Origin: Tyto alba
Lineage: Eukaryota > Chordata > Aves > Strigiformes > Tytonidae
DNA length: 64,000 nt
Direction of reading: 5' to 3'
Assembly: GCF_018691265.1 (NCBI RefSeq)
Contig: NW_024881278.1
Coordinates: 7,027,501 to 7,091,500, forward strand
Below, piece by piece: positions 12,501 to 21,920 of this stretch. The notes beneath the pieces are model-generated. The model worked only from the letters and a program-made list of their open reading frames with translations, was not told where the DNA came from and ran no database searches. The translations under genes were made by a program, and so were the position numbers. Within the stretch, counting starts at the first letter, position 1; the number at the start of each line of letters is the position of its first letter.

Positions 12501-14257
12501 CTGTAACTAGATGCTCTTCCCCAGGACAATACATTGCACAACCTACCTGATTTTCTTTTGGATTTCTAAGGGTACAAAACAGTTCTGCCTGAGGCCAGTG
12601 ATTTGCATTATGGTGATGCTCACCCATGGACAGTGTCAGGTGTGCTGTTTGTTACATATCATCATCTTATACCATGTGTTATGTGTTGAACAAGGAAATA
12701 TATTTTTTGATCTTAAAAGCTGATTCTGTTCTTTTTATGTCATTACTGAAAAGACAGATGTGCTCAGGTTTTTGTACCCAAAACCTAATTCAAGGATATG
12801 CTTTGCTGCCATTTTTTGTTTGCCTCTGGAAAGCTCTTTATTAGCCAGAAATTTGGTGATGTCACTAAATCATATACTTGCAAAACAGCCTAAATAAGGA
12901 TTTGCTTACGCTAAGGTTAAGGCCAGCCTTCAAATTTGCGAGTCAATTGTCGAGCCAGGGATTTTGGCTGACAGTGCTTTACCTTAATATCTACAAACTT
13001 AATGTTATAGTAAAAACATGAAGAGCATCTCAGGTAGGCAAGAATGTTTTAGCAGAAGAGGGGAGAGGCAGTCCTTGAGGCAGCTGACATTCAGGCAGTC
13101 AGTGCTCTCTAAATGAAAACCAAAGTTTCAATGTGCCCATGGCAGCAAAATGGAAGAATTGGTACAGAGTGTTAGTGTCAGCCTATAAAACTGGTGGTCA
13201 TCTTCAGCATTACCTAAAGGTACTGAGCAGTCTTCAAGGGTAAACAGTCCTCTGTTATTCCACTTTATAGGAATCTAGCCTAGAAGGAGCCAGGCAGGGG
13301 TAACTATAACAAGGACTGCAACAGAAAGAAAACTTTGCAAAACCCAGCCTCATGGAAACTAGAAGTACCTACACTGATGTTAAGGCTGCCATCCAGGAAT
13401 TCAGGGCTGTTAACATCACAAAACAAGACTGTAGAATATTGCAACCCCTTCAACAACAGGACCTGGTAAGATCCCCATAGTGCCTCCAGTGTTTTTTGTT
13501 CCTATATGCCTAATCTCCAGTCTGAATTAATATCATGCTTTCTCAGGGGTGCCCTCACCTAGTAGCCTTACAAATACAGGAGAACTAAGGAAATTCAGCT
13601 TGCATGCTGCAAGGAGCGCTGGCTGAAAGCTAGGTGCTTGCTGGATTGGATGCCGTACAGTTGTTCCCCAAACCCTCGCACACACCGAGCCAGGAAGGCA
13701 GCTTAACAATTTATTGGGAGACAACAGAGATTTAGCTTGTGAGAGTCCTCAGCGAGTATTTTAGCAAGGAGGGGACAATCCCCTAAATAGCACTCCCTCA
13801 AAATGAAAGACACAATTGCATAGCGGCCTCATCTGTCCGTGAGAGGTACTGCATGAGAAGTAGAGAAGCAGCAGTGGAGTGACATGGGCCAGCTTAGGGA
13901 GTTTCGTGGGTTTGTTATTTAGCGAACATTTATAAAAAATCAAAACCAAAACCGAGTTATTCATTGAAATTTTCAAAAATAATTCCAATAGGAGTTAGCA
14001 CTGAAATGACAGAAATTAGGAAAAAGAATAGCAAATAAAACATGATTGTACTGAGGAGCCAAGAGCTACATTCCTCTCTGGCTTTTATGTACTTAAGTCT
14101 AATACAGTTTAAACAAACTTCCTCTGTGCCTGGCTTTGATAAGAAATTCTGACCCAGACTTATCTTCCTTAGTTTTTGCCACCTACCTGAATGTGCTCCC
14201 ATGGAGCTGATCACCCTGTTTGTGCCATGGGGAGAGAGTGGCTCTGAGAGAAGATTG
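9501..14257. other. A+T-rich unique DNA, no gene recognised
   Basis: Short reading frames only, none recognisable. A serine/cysteine-rich minus-strand pair of overlapping frames at 11643-12051 looks like chance. There are scattered short A or T runs. I see no mobile element with definable ends. The sequence becomes less A+T-rich approaching the GC block at 14258. Confidence 0.55.
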
Positions 14258-14410
14258 CTCAGCTTGCCGAGAGCCCTCCGGACGCGTCCCCAGCACACAG
14301 ACCCCCGGGGACAGCGGGCTGAGGGGCTACCCGGCCCAGGCCACCTGTGCCCGCAGGGCTAGGGCTGCTCACAAGTCAGATGGAGCAAACACGGGCCTTT
14401 CTTCCAGCTT
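14258..14410. promoter_or_regulatory. CpG-rich shoulder upstream of the main CpG island
   Basis: About 150 bp with many CpG dinucleotides, for example CTCCGGACGCGTCCC and CCCCCGGGGACAGCGGGC, in a CpG-poor background. It lies about 400 bp left of the dense island at 14803-15180 and may be part of the same unmethylated region. No protein is recognised in any frame. Confidence 0.4.
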
Positions 14411-14583
14411 AGGAAAAGTATATTCCCATCAGAGGGAGCTCAAATAGTGTGTGACTCCCAGCACCACATACCAGAGACAAGCGCTGTCCAGCCCTATCTG
14501 GGGATAACAGTGAAGCCACCAGCAGAAAGCAGGTTCCCTCACATGAAATCCCTGACTGCTTTAACTCAATGAGAGATGGTGGC

Positions 14584-14633
14584 AGTGAGCGGCTGCGTGG
14601 TGCTCAGTTGCCCTCTGGGCTCAAACCACGACA
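14584..14633. mobile_element. terminal fragment of a passerine-type ERV LTR
   Basis: The stretch GTGAGCGGCTGCGTGGTGCT...GGGCTCAAACCACGACA closely matches the 3' end of the intact LTR at 18291-18881 (GTGAGTGGCTGCGTGGTGTT...CAGGCTCAAACCATGACA). The ends of these LTR families are partly inverted copies of each other. The piece could therefore be the 3' end of a plus-strand LTR or the 5' end (starting TGTCGTGGTTTGAGC) of a minus-strand LTR. Only about 50 bp survive and the rest of the element is not visible on either side. Confidence 0.65.
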
Positions 14634-14802
14634 CTGGACATCACACCTGAGAGAGATTCTTCGCAGAAAGGAGAGAGAACAACCTCATGCAGATAAAATT
14701 TTCACCCGGGGCTGAAAGCTTGTCTCTCCCTTTGAGAAACTGAAAATACAAGGCGGGAGAAATGTGTGTGACACGTAAAACAGCATGGGTCAAATCACCC
14801 GC
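14634..14802. other. short unique stretch between LTR fragment and CpG island
   Basis: I recognise no element here. The minus-strand Glu-rich frame that starts in the island ends at 14795 in this stretch. Confidence 0.5.
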
Positions 14803-14865
14803 ATTTCCAGCCCGGGCCTGCAAAGCGAGCACCGGCTGCCCGCGGCCGCCGCCACCGGCGGCACG

Positions 14866-14943
14866 ATGGCGGCGGCGGGCCGGCAGGTGGCGCCCGCGCA
14901 CAGCCGTCAGGCGGCGGCCGTGAGGAGCGGCGGAGCCGCCTGA
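14866..14943 (+). other. possible short ORF or first coding exon in CpG island
   Basis: An ATG at 14866 has a strong initiation context (A at -3, G at +4) and opens a 25-codon frame that starts MAAAGRQ and ends at TGA 14941-14943. After codon 7 the sequence reads CAG|GTGGCG, which could serve as a splice donor at 14886/14887. Many CpG-island genes start with similar Ala-rich peptides, but GCG runs give such peptides by chance. No downstream exon is identified, so it may equally be a small upstream ORF or nothing. Confidence 0.2.
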
Positions 14944-14959
14944 GACCTTCCTGCTCTTC

Positions 14960-15006
14960 TTCTTCCTCCTCCTCCTCCTCCTCCTCCTCCTCCTCATCCT
15001 CCTCCA
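14960..15006. repeat. (TCC)n trinucleotide microsatellite
   Basis: TTC units lead into about twelve uninterrupted TCC units, followed by one interrupted unit (TCA) and two more TCC. On the minus strand it is a purine (GGA)n tract that would encode poly-Glu in one frame and poly-Arg in another. It sits at the edge of the CpG island, a location where polypurine/polypyrimidine tracts are common. Confidence 0.9.
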
Positions 15007-15050
15007 TCCCCTCAGAACAAAGGGGCTTCACCTCGCGTTCTGCCTCTTAA

Positions 15051-15369
15051 CCGCCCTTCGGAAGCTCCGAAGGTGGGGAGCGCGGCGGCGGCCTGCAGGC
15101 TTTGCCTCCGGGTTCCGCTGCGGAGGGGGAACTGCCCCGCGGAGAGCCATTGCCAGGGGTGCCCGCGGGTCCTGGTCTGGTGCCCCCCTTGCTCTGGAGA
15201 AAGGCCTGTGCCATCTGTGAAAACACTGACCTGACACGGAAAGATGCTTCCAGCAGGCACCAGGCACACCTGCCCAAGAATCAGCTGCCATTTTACAGGG
15301 TTGCCTTTTCACAGCCCCTGTGTCGCTGGATCTGCACGCAGGCATTGCTGACAGCATTTTATAGATCTG
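15051..15369 (+). other. candidate noncoding first exon ending at a strong splice donor
   Basis: Immediately downstream of the CpG island the sequence ATCTG|GTGAGTTTG at 15369/15370 matches the vertebrate 5' splice-site consensus (G|GTGAGT) almost perfectly. The frame open across this point (15051-15413, following TAA at 15048) has no ATG, so if an exon ends here it is more likely 5' UTR or a noncoding RNA. The exon start is unknown and was set only by the open frame. No matching downstream exon was found. Confidence 0.25.
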
Positions 15370-15599
15370 GTGAGTTTGAGGTTATACACAGTCTGCAGTT
15401 GAAGGATCGCTGAAGTGATTCTTAAATGTACAAACTGCAACTTACAATATCATTTCATGGAGGAAGGAAGCTCAGGCAGAGAACTGAAGCAAGCATCTGT
15501 AAATCTGAACAAAACAGGGCTCCTATTCTGACTCCCTTAGCTACACAACATCATTCCCCCGCCCCAGCACCACCATGAGTCAATGTTATTAGACTTATT

Positions 15600-15722
15600 T
15601 TTTCAGACAGAAATCCCTGTGAACGTGGTTTGGAAAGGATAAGTGAATTGCCTCAAGCGACAGCCATGGCTGAGTCAGGGGAAGGACCCGACTGCTGCTC
15701 TAACCATTAGGGCCATCACTGT
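15600..15722 (-). repeat. MIR/CORE-SINE-like relic with tRNA-like head
   Basis: AAGTGAATTGCCTCAAGCGA, then GCCATGGCTGAGTCAGGGGA, then GCTCTAACCATTAGGGCCAT follow the order of a reverse-complemented MIR-type SINE: 'aggttaagtgacttgcccaa', 'cagtggcagagccagga', 'gctctaaccactagacca'. The last phrase is the complement of the tRNA-derived head with its A-box-like GGTTAGAGC. The element is old and diverged. Confidence 0.6.
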
Positions 15723-16803
15723 AAAAACTTCCACCCCGTTTTCCTCTGTCTCTCTCTTCCTCTCTTACATACAATAAAGAAAGTCTGTTCAAATACACTC
15801 AAATCAATATAAGAAAACAAAATAAAACTGAGTGCTTTGCTTTTACTGTCCAGTGAAGTGCCCTGTGAGGATTACTAGGCAGTAACTCATGGCTACTGCT
15901 CTCAAGCCATGCTGAAGAAATACTTTGGGACTTTTCCTGAAAAGGCCACAGTCTGTCCAGCTACAGCTCATGCTTCTGAAAGCAAATGGTAAAATAAGCA
16001 CCAAGAAAGCCAGAATTTGTGTGCTATAGCCATCTCAGCCTCTCCAAAAGCATTTGTGCCTAGAAATGCATTCAGGAAACACCCTTCTCCCCCAGTGCAT
16101 TGCCTTCCTTACAGGAATGTAGGAATAAAATATGCCCCTTTAAGTATTGCATTTTACTAAGTACAGTAGCTGGATTTCTGTAGAATTGGACAATTCACTC
16201 TAGTGAATGGTACTGCCTCACACTATCTGCACAGGGATGTCTGCCAAAGACCGCTGGCAGAGGTACCTGACAGGCTCGTTCATGCTTGTGGGGCTAAATA
16301 AGTTCATTAGGCTTACAAGGAAGTACAAGCTCAAATAAAACTGCACACATCAATGTGCCCTGCCTTAATTAAAATGTACGATCATCAAACAGCTGACACC
16401 CAAAACACTACCAACACAAAGGAAGCACACATGTCCCTCAGTTAATAGTGCTTTATTTTCTGACAAATTTTTCAGGCAGCGGTTTTTGTTTGTTGGAGGT
16501 TTTTTGAGGAGTAGTGTGGGAGCAGTGTCTATTCATTGAGCATAAGACGCTGCACCATGTGGAATGAGGTCACGTGTTTCAGAAAGCACCTGAAAAGTCG
16601 AGGTTCTCAAGATAATAATTGGAAAAAATTTCTATCTTCTAGGGATTTGGTGATATTTTTGTGATCAAGATTTTGTGAAATTATCATGCAAGTATTGACT
16701 ATCTTTTCCTTTATTTCCCATTTTTGTAGCTGATTGCTACACTATATGAAAGTAAAAGATTTTCTGATGTTTGAGCAAAACCTGAAAATCCCAGATGATG
16801 CCA
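15723..16803. other. A+T-rich unique DNA, no gene recognised
   Basis: No open frame of note and no recognisable repeat. The last five bases, TGCCA at 16799-16803, are the left target-site duplication of the LTR that follows. Confidence 0.55.
16799..16803 (+). repeat. left target-site duplication TGCCA
   Basis: Identical to 17876-17880 at the other end of the LTR. It is direct evidence for insertion by a retroviral integrase. Confidence 0.85.
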
Positions 16804-17875
16804 TGTCCTGGGTTGAGTGAGTGGTGGAGTTTTTTGGTGTCAGGGGAGGGGGCTATCGGAGCGGCCCCCTGTGAGAAGCTTCTCGAAGCTCCCCCAGCTC
16901 CACCTCAGCTCCACTTCTGTTTGGGAAATTGAGCCAATCAGCTGCACCTCTGCAATAACGTATTTAAGAAGGAACGTGGTGACGTGCAGTCGGACTTGTG
17001 AGGAGGAGTTGCTGCAGCTGCATGAACACCAAGGTCAGTGGGGGAACAGAGGAAGAAAGGAGGGGGGAGGTGTGCCGGACCAGACACCCCCCTGTATCCT
17101 GTGGTGAGACTGCAGGGTGGCCCCCACCACCACCCATGAAAGATCTACGGTGGAGCAGACATTGATTTATGGCCTGTGGCTCCTGCTCGATGATCAAGGT
17201 TCTGTGCCTGAAGAAGGCCGGGGTCTCATGGGAAAAGGTAGCCCCGCTGCTGTAATTCAGTGCTGGGAGGATTGCAGCATGCGGGGGAGTCCCACGCTGG
17301 AGCAGCTCGGGAAGGGCTGCAGCCGTGGGAGGGAATCCAGTCGGAAGAAGTTAGTGACCCATGACAGAGCAGTGTGGGGAACGCTGCTGCCCATGGGAGG
17401 TACTCATGTCGGAGAAAGTTTGTGGAGGACTGTCTGCTGTGAGAGGGGGACCACGATGGAGCAGGAGGAACAAGTTCCGGACACTCCCCTCACCGAAGAT
17501 GAAGGAAGCGGCAGCACTGACTGCACCCCCCATTCCCTGCCCCTGCGCTACTGGGGGAGGAGGTAGAGATATCGGGAGCAGAGCTGAGCTCGGGAAGAAG
17601 GGAGGGGTGGGGGGAAGGTGTTCTCAAGATGTGGCAATGCTTCTCACTGTCCTACTCTGTTATGTGCTGTTAGTGTCTGTAATAAATGTATGTTCTTTTT
17701 TTTTCTTCCCCTAACGAGTCTGCCTCTTGCTTGTGATCATAAAGGGGAATTTTTCCCCATCCCAGTCCTATCTCGAACCCCAAGCCTGGCTCTCTGTCCC
17801 TTCTCATTGCCGGAGGGGAAGGGAGAGAGAGCTGCTGCATTGTGGTTGGCTGCCAACCAGGCCTAAACCACGACA
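16804..17875 (+). mobile_element. solo LTR, 1072 bp, endogenous retrovirus, TSD TGCCA
   Basis: The element starts TGTCCTGGGTTGAG and ends CCTAAACCACGACA, so it has the TG...CA termini of an LTR. It is flanked by a perfect 5-bp direct repeat, TGCCA at 16799-16803 and 17876-17880. The repeat could be read as 6 bp (ATGCCA) only by sharing the terminal A. In order it shows a CCAAT box (16934-16938), a TATA-like TATTTAAG (16961-16968) and AATAAA (17681-17686), giving U3, a long R and a short U5. There is no internal retroviral sequence and no second LTR, so it is the product of LTR-LTR recombination. Open frames inside (up to 149 codons) lack gag or pol features. A 5-bp duplication is usual for ERVL-like elements, but the class is uncertain. 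Confidence 0.85.
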
Positions 17876-17880
17876 TGCCA
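17876..17880 (+). repeat. right target-site duplication TGCCA
   Basis: Identical to 16799-16803. The lack of any mismatch is compatible with a fairly young insertion, though five bases carry little dating power. Confidence 0.85.
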
Positions 17881-18285
17881 CTAGAGTTTTCCACTTGGAT
17901 TCTCCCCTCCCTGCAGAGCCTTTCCATCTACATCAGGGTACATAAGGAACAACCATTCCTGTGTACAGAATCCAGTGGCTTAAAATTTTCCTCAGCATCA
18001 CAGATGCCCGACCCTCTGCCCAGCAGTTGTAGCACCAACACTGACAGTGCTCTCCCTTTCATCCCCTTCCCCAGCCTACCTGGAGACACAGGGGACTCTG
18101 GTCAAGTCTTTGAATGCCGATCATAAAGCCAAGGAAGTGTTGGTATGCGGTTGAGAGAGGATATATGTATATACACATATATATCTCAACACAATCAAGA
18201 CAGAGGAGCAAAGGCAGAATGTACCAGACCCACCCCAGCAAGACTTCAGCCATTGGCTCTTTCATCTTCCACCCGTTCTCTAAAG
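17881..18285. other. unique spacer between two solo LTRs
   Basis: About 400 bp of host sequence separating two independent LTR insertions. It contains a near-palindromic A/T stretch at 18161-18184. No gene is recognised. Confidence 0.6.
18161..18184. repeat. A/T-rich hairpin-forming stretch
   Basis: ATATATGT at 18161-18168 is the exact inverse complement of ACATATAT at 18175-18182, with a 6-base loop. It is a simple-sequence cruciform or hairpin candidate. Confidence 0.7.
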
Positions 18286-18290
18286 GTCTC
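18286..18290 (+). repeat. left target-site duplication GTCTC
   Basis: Identical to 18882-18886 on the far side of the 591-bp LTR. Confidence 0.85.
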
Positions 18291-18881
18291 TGTCCTGGTT
18301 TGGGCTGGAATAGAGTTAATGTTTCTTTTTGGTAACTAGAATAGTGCTGTGGTTTGGATTCAGCATTGGGTTTGGTATGAGAAGAATTCTGATAGCATAC
18401 TGATGCTTTCGGCTGCTGCTGCGACTTCAAGGACTCTCCAACTCCCCGTGTCCTGCCCGTGCACAAGTGCACAAGAAGCAGGGAGGGAGCACGGCCAGAG
18501 CACCAGACCCAAACCGGCTAATGAAATATTCCATATCATGTAACATCATGCTCACTATATAGAGGAGGGGCGGTCAGGAAGGGGCTCTCTCTCTCTCTTG
18601 CTTCTAGGATTGCGATTGCGGGATCTTGGTATTTCAGGATCACTAGCTGGGAACAGGCTGGGTGTTGGTCAGCAGGTGGTGAGCAATTGCACCGTGCATT
18701 GCCCGTCTACATTTTCTATTACTGTCATTGTTTCCATTTCATTACCATTATTAAACTGTTTCCACCTCAACCTGCAAGTCTCCCTTTACCCCTCCAATTC
18801 CTCCCCCATTCCCACCTCAGGGGGGTGGGTGGGTGAGTGGCTGCGTGGTGTTTGGCTGCCGACCAGGCTCAAACCATGACA
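18291..18881 (+). mobile_element. solo LTR, 591 bp, ERVL-like, TSD GTCTC
   Basis: It starts TGTCCTGGTTTGGGC and ends GGCTCAAACCATGACA. These termini are imperfect inverted repeats of each other for about 15 bp. A perfect 5-bp duplication GTCTC flanks it (18286-18290 and 18882-18886). Internal signals are a TATATA box (18556-18561), a CT run just after it, and ATTAAA (18750-18755) as the likely polyadenylation signal. This start and end type is one I recognise as a common passerine ERVL LTR. There is no internal region, so it is a solo LTR. Its U5 end is related to that of the LTR at 16804-17875, but its U3 is not obviously so. Confidence 0.88.
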
Positions 18882-18886
18882 GTCTC
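18882..18886 (+). repeat. right target-site duplication GTCTC
   Basis: Identical to 18286-18290. Confidence 0.85.
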
Positions 18887-20054
18887 CTGTCGACATCTGC
18901 TCACAGCACACAGCGCAGGCTTGATCCTGCAGAGTGGCCTCCAAGGGAGGAAGCATGGAAATTTAGAGCGCGGATGGTTTGCAAGACAAACCCTTCGGGA
19001 CGAGCACTCTGTGTTCAGTGTCACAAACACCTGTGCCACTAAGAAACACTTCAGGGAACTGAAAAGCTAGTCCTATGTTTGCTGTGCCCAAGAATTACAG
19101 GACACGGTTTTAAATTGCAATGCTACATTTACACTTCAGAATGAAATATAAGCATCTGACTAATTACATAGGTTTCTCTCCAGAAGGGGGAAAAAAATGT
19201 CCGTCCTGTGCTGTACTTTTAATATTGCCAGTAATGAAGTAATTAATGTTTGCCATGGGTGTTTCAACACTGCTCTGTCCACTAGGTGTTTGTGAATATA
19301 TGATATACACTTTCTTCTGACAGTTAACTAATTGATTCGCAGAATCAGCTTTCCAAAGGTGAGCAAAAATGATTTATGAAAAGAAGCATTTTTGTCACAG
19401 AAAGCATCACTTTAAAGGAAATAAAAATTTTACAGAATATGACAGAAAAAGCATTTCAGCAAGGAGAAATGTGTTGGCTCATGTTGCTTCTGAGAAGAAA
19501 AATATATTTGTATTTTTTCCTTTGTTCTATTACTTGTGATACAGAGAGTTTAGTTTTAAGGTTATTTTTTCTATGCCCACTTTTATCAATGTGATACGTT
19601 TCCAATGATCTTGTTCATTTTGGCTGCAGAAACTGTGGCACATAATGTTATGCCATTTACAACCCATTCCAGCATGTTGTTCCAATGATTTGCAATAGAG
19701 TGCAATATAAAGCTGTTTATAAGGCAGTTACTTGTGTATATAGTTTAGCGTAACTAAAAGATATTGAAAAGAAAGGCTACCCGAGCCATCACTTTTTTAT
19801 TTGCTCATAAAACTATTTTGGAACTTTAATATTCAAGTGTAAATTTAAGCCAAATTAAAGTGCTGAAGTGTTTACTGAGAGTCATATTTTAGGAACAAGT
19901 AACTTCAAAAGTATTAAGAAAACAAAAAATACCTCTGCACAGAACAGCAAAATTCAAACAGTATGGTTTAGCTAGAAAACAGTGCCTTCAGTGAAAGTGA
20001 GAAAGCAATGAATAACCCTCTTATATAGGTGCTTCATACTGACAAATCCCGACA
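18887..20054. other. A+T-rich unique DNA, no gene recognised
   Basis: Short frames only (up to about 77 codons), none recognisable. No element boundaries are visible. Confidence 0.55.
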
Positions 20055-20500
20055 AACACAAGGGGCTGAGAGACTTGTTCAAGTCCCTTTGAACATCAGG
20101 TGAAGAATCTAAATCCAGTGTACACAGACCCTTCCTTATAAGAGGCAGGTCTTTGGTAGATAAAAATAGTTGAACTTTGCTAATTTCAGTATGGGACTTG
20201 AAAGTGTCTTGCAAATGATCTGGACTTAGCAACGTTCCTGGGAAGCAAGGGTGTTATTATGCCCATTTTATAGAGAGCGTGCATTAAGCAGATTTTTGCC
20301 ACCACATTTTAAAACATCAGCCATGAGGTAGAAACAATTTTGAAGCCCAGCTGTCCTTAATGGAGTTTTAGGTCAGCTACACTGACCGCTGCTGCTAGAA
20401 TGCTGAACTGTTAGTCTGACTGATTCAGTACAGTAATTTCTGTGTTCCCAAAATTGAGGCAAGAGAGGCTAACGGCTATCACAAAGAGTACCAAGGCTGG
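20055..20500 (-). repeat. degenerate MIR/CORE-SINE-like relics
   Basis: Three separated phrases follow MIR-type wording read on the minus strand. These are GGGGCTGAGAGACTTGTTCA (from about 20061), GTGTTATTATGCCCATTTTA (from about 20250), and AATTGAGGCAAGAGAGGCTA (from about 20453). The middle one is the well-known 'TATTATCCCCATTTTACAGA' segment and the last the 'aactgaggcacagagaggttaa' segment. They may be one broken copy or two or three separate ones. The match is weak and the outer limits are approximate. Confidence 0.35.
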
Positions 20501-20518
20501 GGAGCAAACTCTTCTGTA

Positions 20519-21127
20519 TTACACTGCGAGTAAACACTGTCTGCTCACTAATAACCCTGACCCAAAGTGAAGATCCTCTTGTAATGGACATGCCTGTGAG
20601 CAAACCAGAAGCAGATGATGAGGGAACCAGCACAGAGCGTAAAGCGGCAGCACACGATCCTGAAGCTGTCCCAGACAATGCTCTCCTGGTGCTAGAAGAA
20701 TACTTGCCCTGGCCAGGGCAGCCCATCGGGGCAGTATCAGAGGCTGAACTTTCTGGCAGGGGACAGCGATTCCTTCCAAGGTGCTCTTTGGTGGCATTTG
20801 GCAATTATGTTGCTTTCTGCATCTTTTGCTGTTTTGCATTACTGAAAAAAGGCAGCATAAAGGAGAAAAAGCACACGTCTTCAGAGAGCAGAGAGGCCGT
20901 TTCTGACAGTTTACACAGTATGCCATGCAAGATGGCCCAACTATGTTTCTTTTCCAAAAAAAAAGATTCCCCTGAGCACGCCTTAATTCACAGTTCCAAA
21001 CTGACTGGCAACCAGGAGTGGATGAGCGCTCCAGATCACGCTCCATCACAATACAGTTACAACTATTTAAAACCCAATTAATTCTCTTTCTAACTTTCCC
21101 ATCAAGCTGTAAAGTTCCAGTTGGCAA
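20519..21127. other. two overlapping antisense ORFs (202 and 165 codons), unrecognised
   Basis: The plus strand has a 165-codon frame at 20584-21081 starting with a true ATG (G at -3, G at +4). Its N-terminal half is acidic and hydrophilic, residues about 77-88 are hydrophobic (FGNYVAFCIFCC), and the C-terminal part is Lys/Ser-rich. On the minus strand a 202-codon frame spans 20519-21127 but begins with TTG and is Cys-rich. Only one can be real. No domain or family is recognisable in either, and there is no CpG island, Kozak-proximal promoter or convincing splice pair around them. They are the longest frames in the window and are recorded for that reason. Chance is the likeliest explanation. 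Confidence 0.15.
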
Positions 21128-21224
21128 GGCTTTTTACTTTGATTTTGAATTCCTGCTTGGAAGATTAACTGAAAATGGATTTGGCTTGAACAGCTGCACT
21201 GAACATATTTTGTTTTATTTTGTT

Positions 21225-21440
21225 GCCATCTCAAATAACAATACTTAGCACTCTTCATCTTCAAAGCATTATACAAACATTGAGTCACATCCCCTCACAA
21301 CAATCTCGTGACATCACCTCCTGTGAATAAAATCATTCTCCTTGCAAAGAGGTGGAGGATGAACAAGAGATCCGCGATTTGTGCAGGGTCACAGGAAGAG
21401 CCCACAGCAGAGGCAGATGTAGAAGCCAGGGGCTCACAGG
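21225..21440 (-). repeat. MIR/CORE-SINE-like relic, fairly complete 3' half
   Basis: On the plus strand the order is TACTTAGCACTCTTCATCTT, CAAAGCATTATACAAACATT, a CACATCCCCTCACAACAATC segment, then AGAGGTGGAGGATGAACAAG and GCAGGGTCACAGGAAGAGCC. This is the reverse complement of a reptile/bird MIR-like SINE: tail 'agcgctttgaagatgaaa', 'cctcacaacacccctgtgag', '...gaggaaactgaggcacagag', 'aaggtcacacagcaagtc'. It is the best preserved of the three copies with this tail in the window (the others are at 9435-9500 and 44855-44965). Confidence 0.62.
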
Positions 21441-21920
21441 CCCTTTCTGGTCCTCACTTTATTAATCTCCACTTCTGCAGACACACGTGGGTTGTTTTGG
21501 GGTGGGGTTTTCTTCCTTACTTTTTTTTTTTTTTTTAAGCTCTGTTCATCCTAAGGTAACATCCATGGTAGCTAGTATATGCACATATTAGCTTGCAGGC
21601 TCTTTCTGCTGTTCTGTGCTCTGCCACTTGAAGTCAAGCATGCATGGCTGGGTCCGCGGTAGGGAGTTCCCTTTTCCCTCCGTGACTAAAAGGTACTTCG
21701 AGCATGGTTCTATGCAAGTGTGTCTTTGCCCTCAAGTCACTGAGGCCCAATCACCTGGCTACATCCCGCCAGGGAAGATCATCCTTTTCTTCAGACACCC
21801 TCAACTCCAGCAAAGCAGTGCTCTCCTGAGGAGTTCACTGCCTGTGGGGAGAAAGGAGTGCCAGGGCCAACACTTAATCAGAGTATTGTTTACACAAGGC
21901 AAATACACTGGGCACGTGAG

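Larger units (their letters stand above)
14795..15007 (-). other. possible acidic minus-strand ORF from the TCC repeat
   Basis: A minus-strand ATG at 15007 (context GGGATGG) opens a 70-codon frame: MEED, a run of Glu from the trinucleotide repeat, then Q-E-G-L-R-R-L-R-R-S and a Pro/Arg/Ala-rich tail ending at TGA 14795. Glu runs are the expected translation of a GGA/GAG repeat, and the tail composition is that of any CpG island. No domain is recognisable. It is listed because it has an ATG in fair context inside a promoter-like island. Confidence 0.12.
14803..15180. promoter_or_regulatory. CpG island, candidate promoter
   Basis: This is the densest CpG cluster in the window: in the first 140 bp CpG occurs every few bases (for example CGCGGCCGCCGCC and GGCGGCGGCGGGCCGG). 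Such islands in vertebrates usually mark promoters active in the germ line. Inside it an ATGGCGGC word (14866-14873) fits the core of a YY1 site. No TATA box is evident, as is common for CpG-island promoters. Transcription could go either way. A strong donor-like sequence at 15369/15370 favours a plus-strand transcript. On the minus strand a Glu-rich frame starts at 15007. I cannot name a gene. Confidence 0.6.

Noticed and set aside
14641..14997. Minus-strand frame beginning with a poly-Arg run
   Set aside because: It is simply another frame of the TCC microsatellite and CpG island.
15102..15413. 103-codon plus-strand frame downstream of the CpG island
   Set aside because: It has no ATG anywhere and runs through the strong splice-donor sequence at 15369, so it is not called as a coding region.
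17117..17714. 149- and 117-codon frames on the plus strand
   Set aside because: They lie wholly inside the solo LTR at 16804-17875, overlap in different frames and show no gag, pol or env features.
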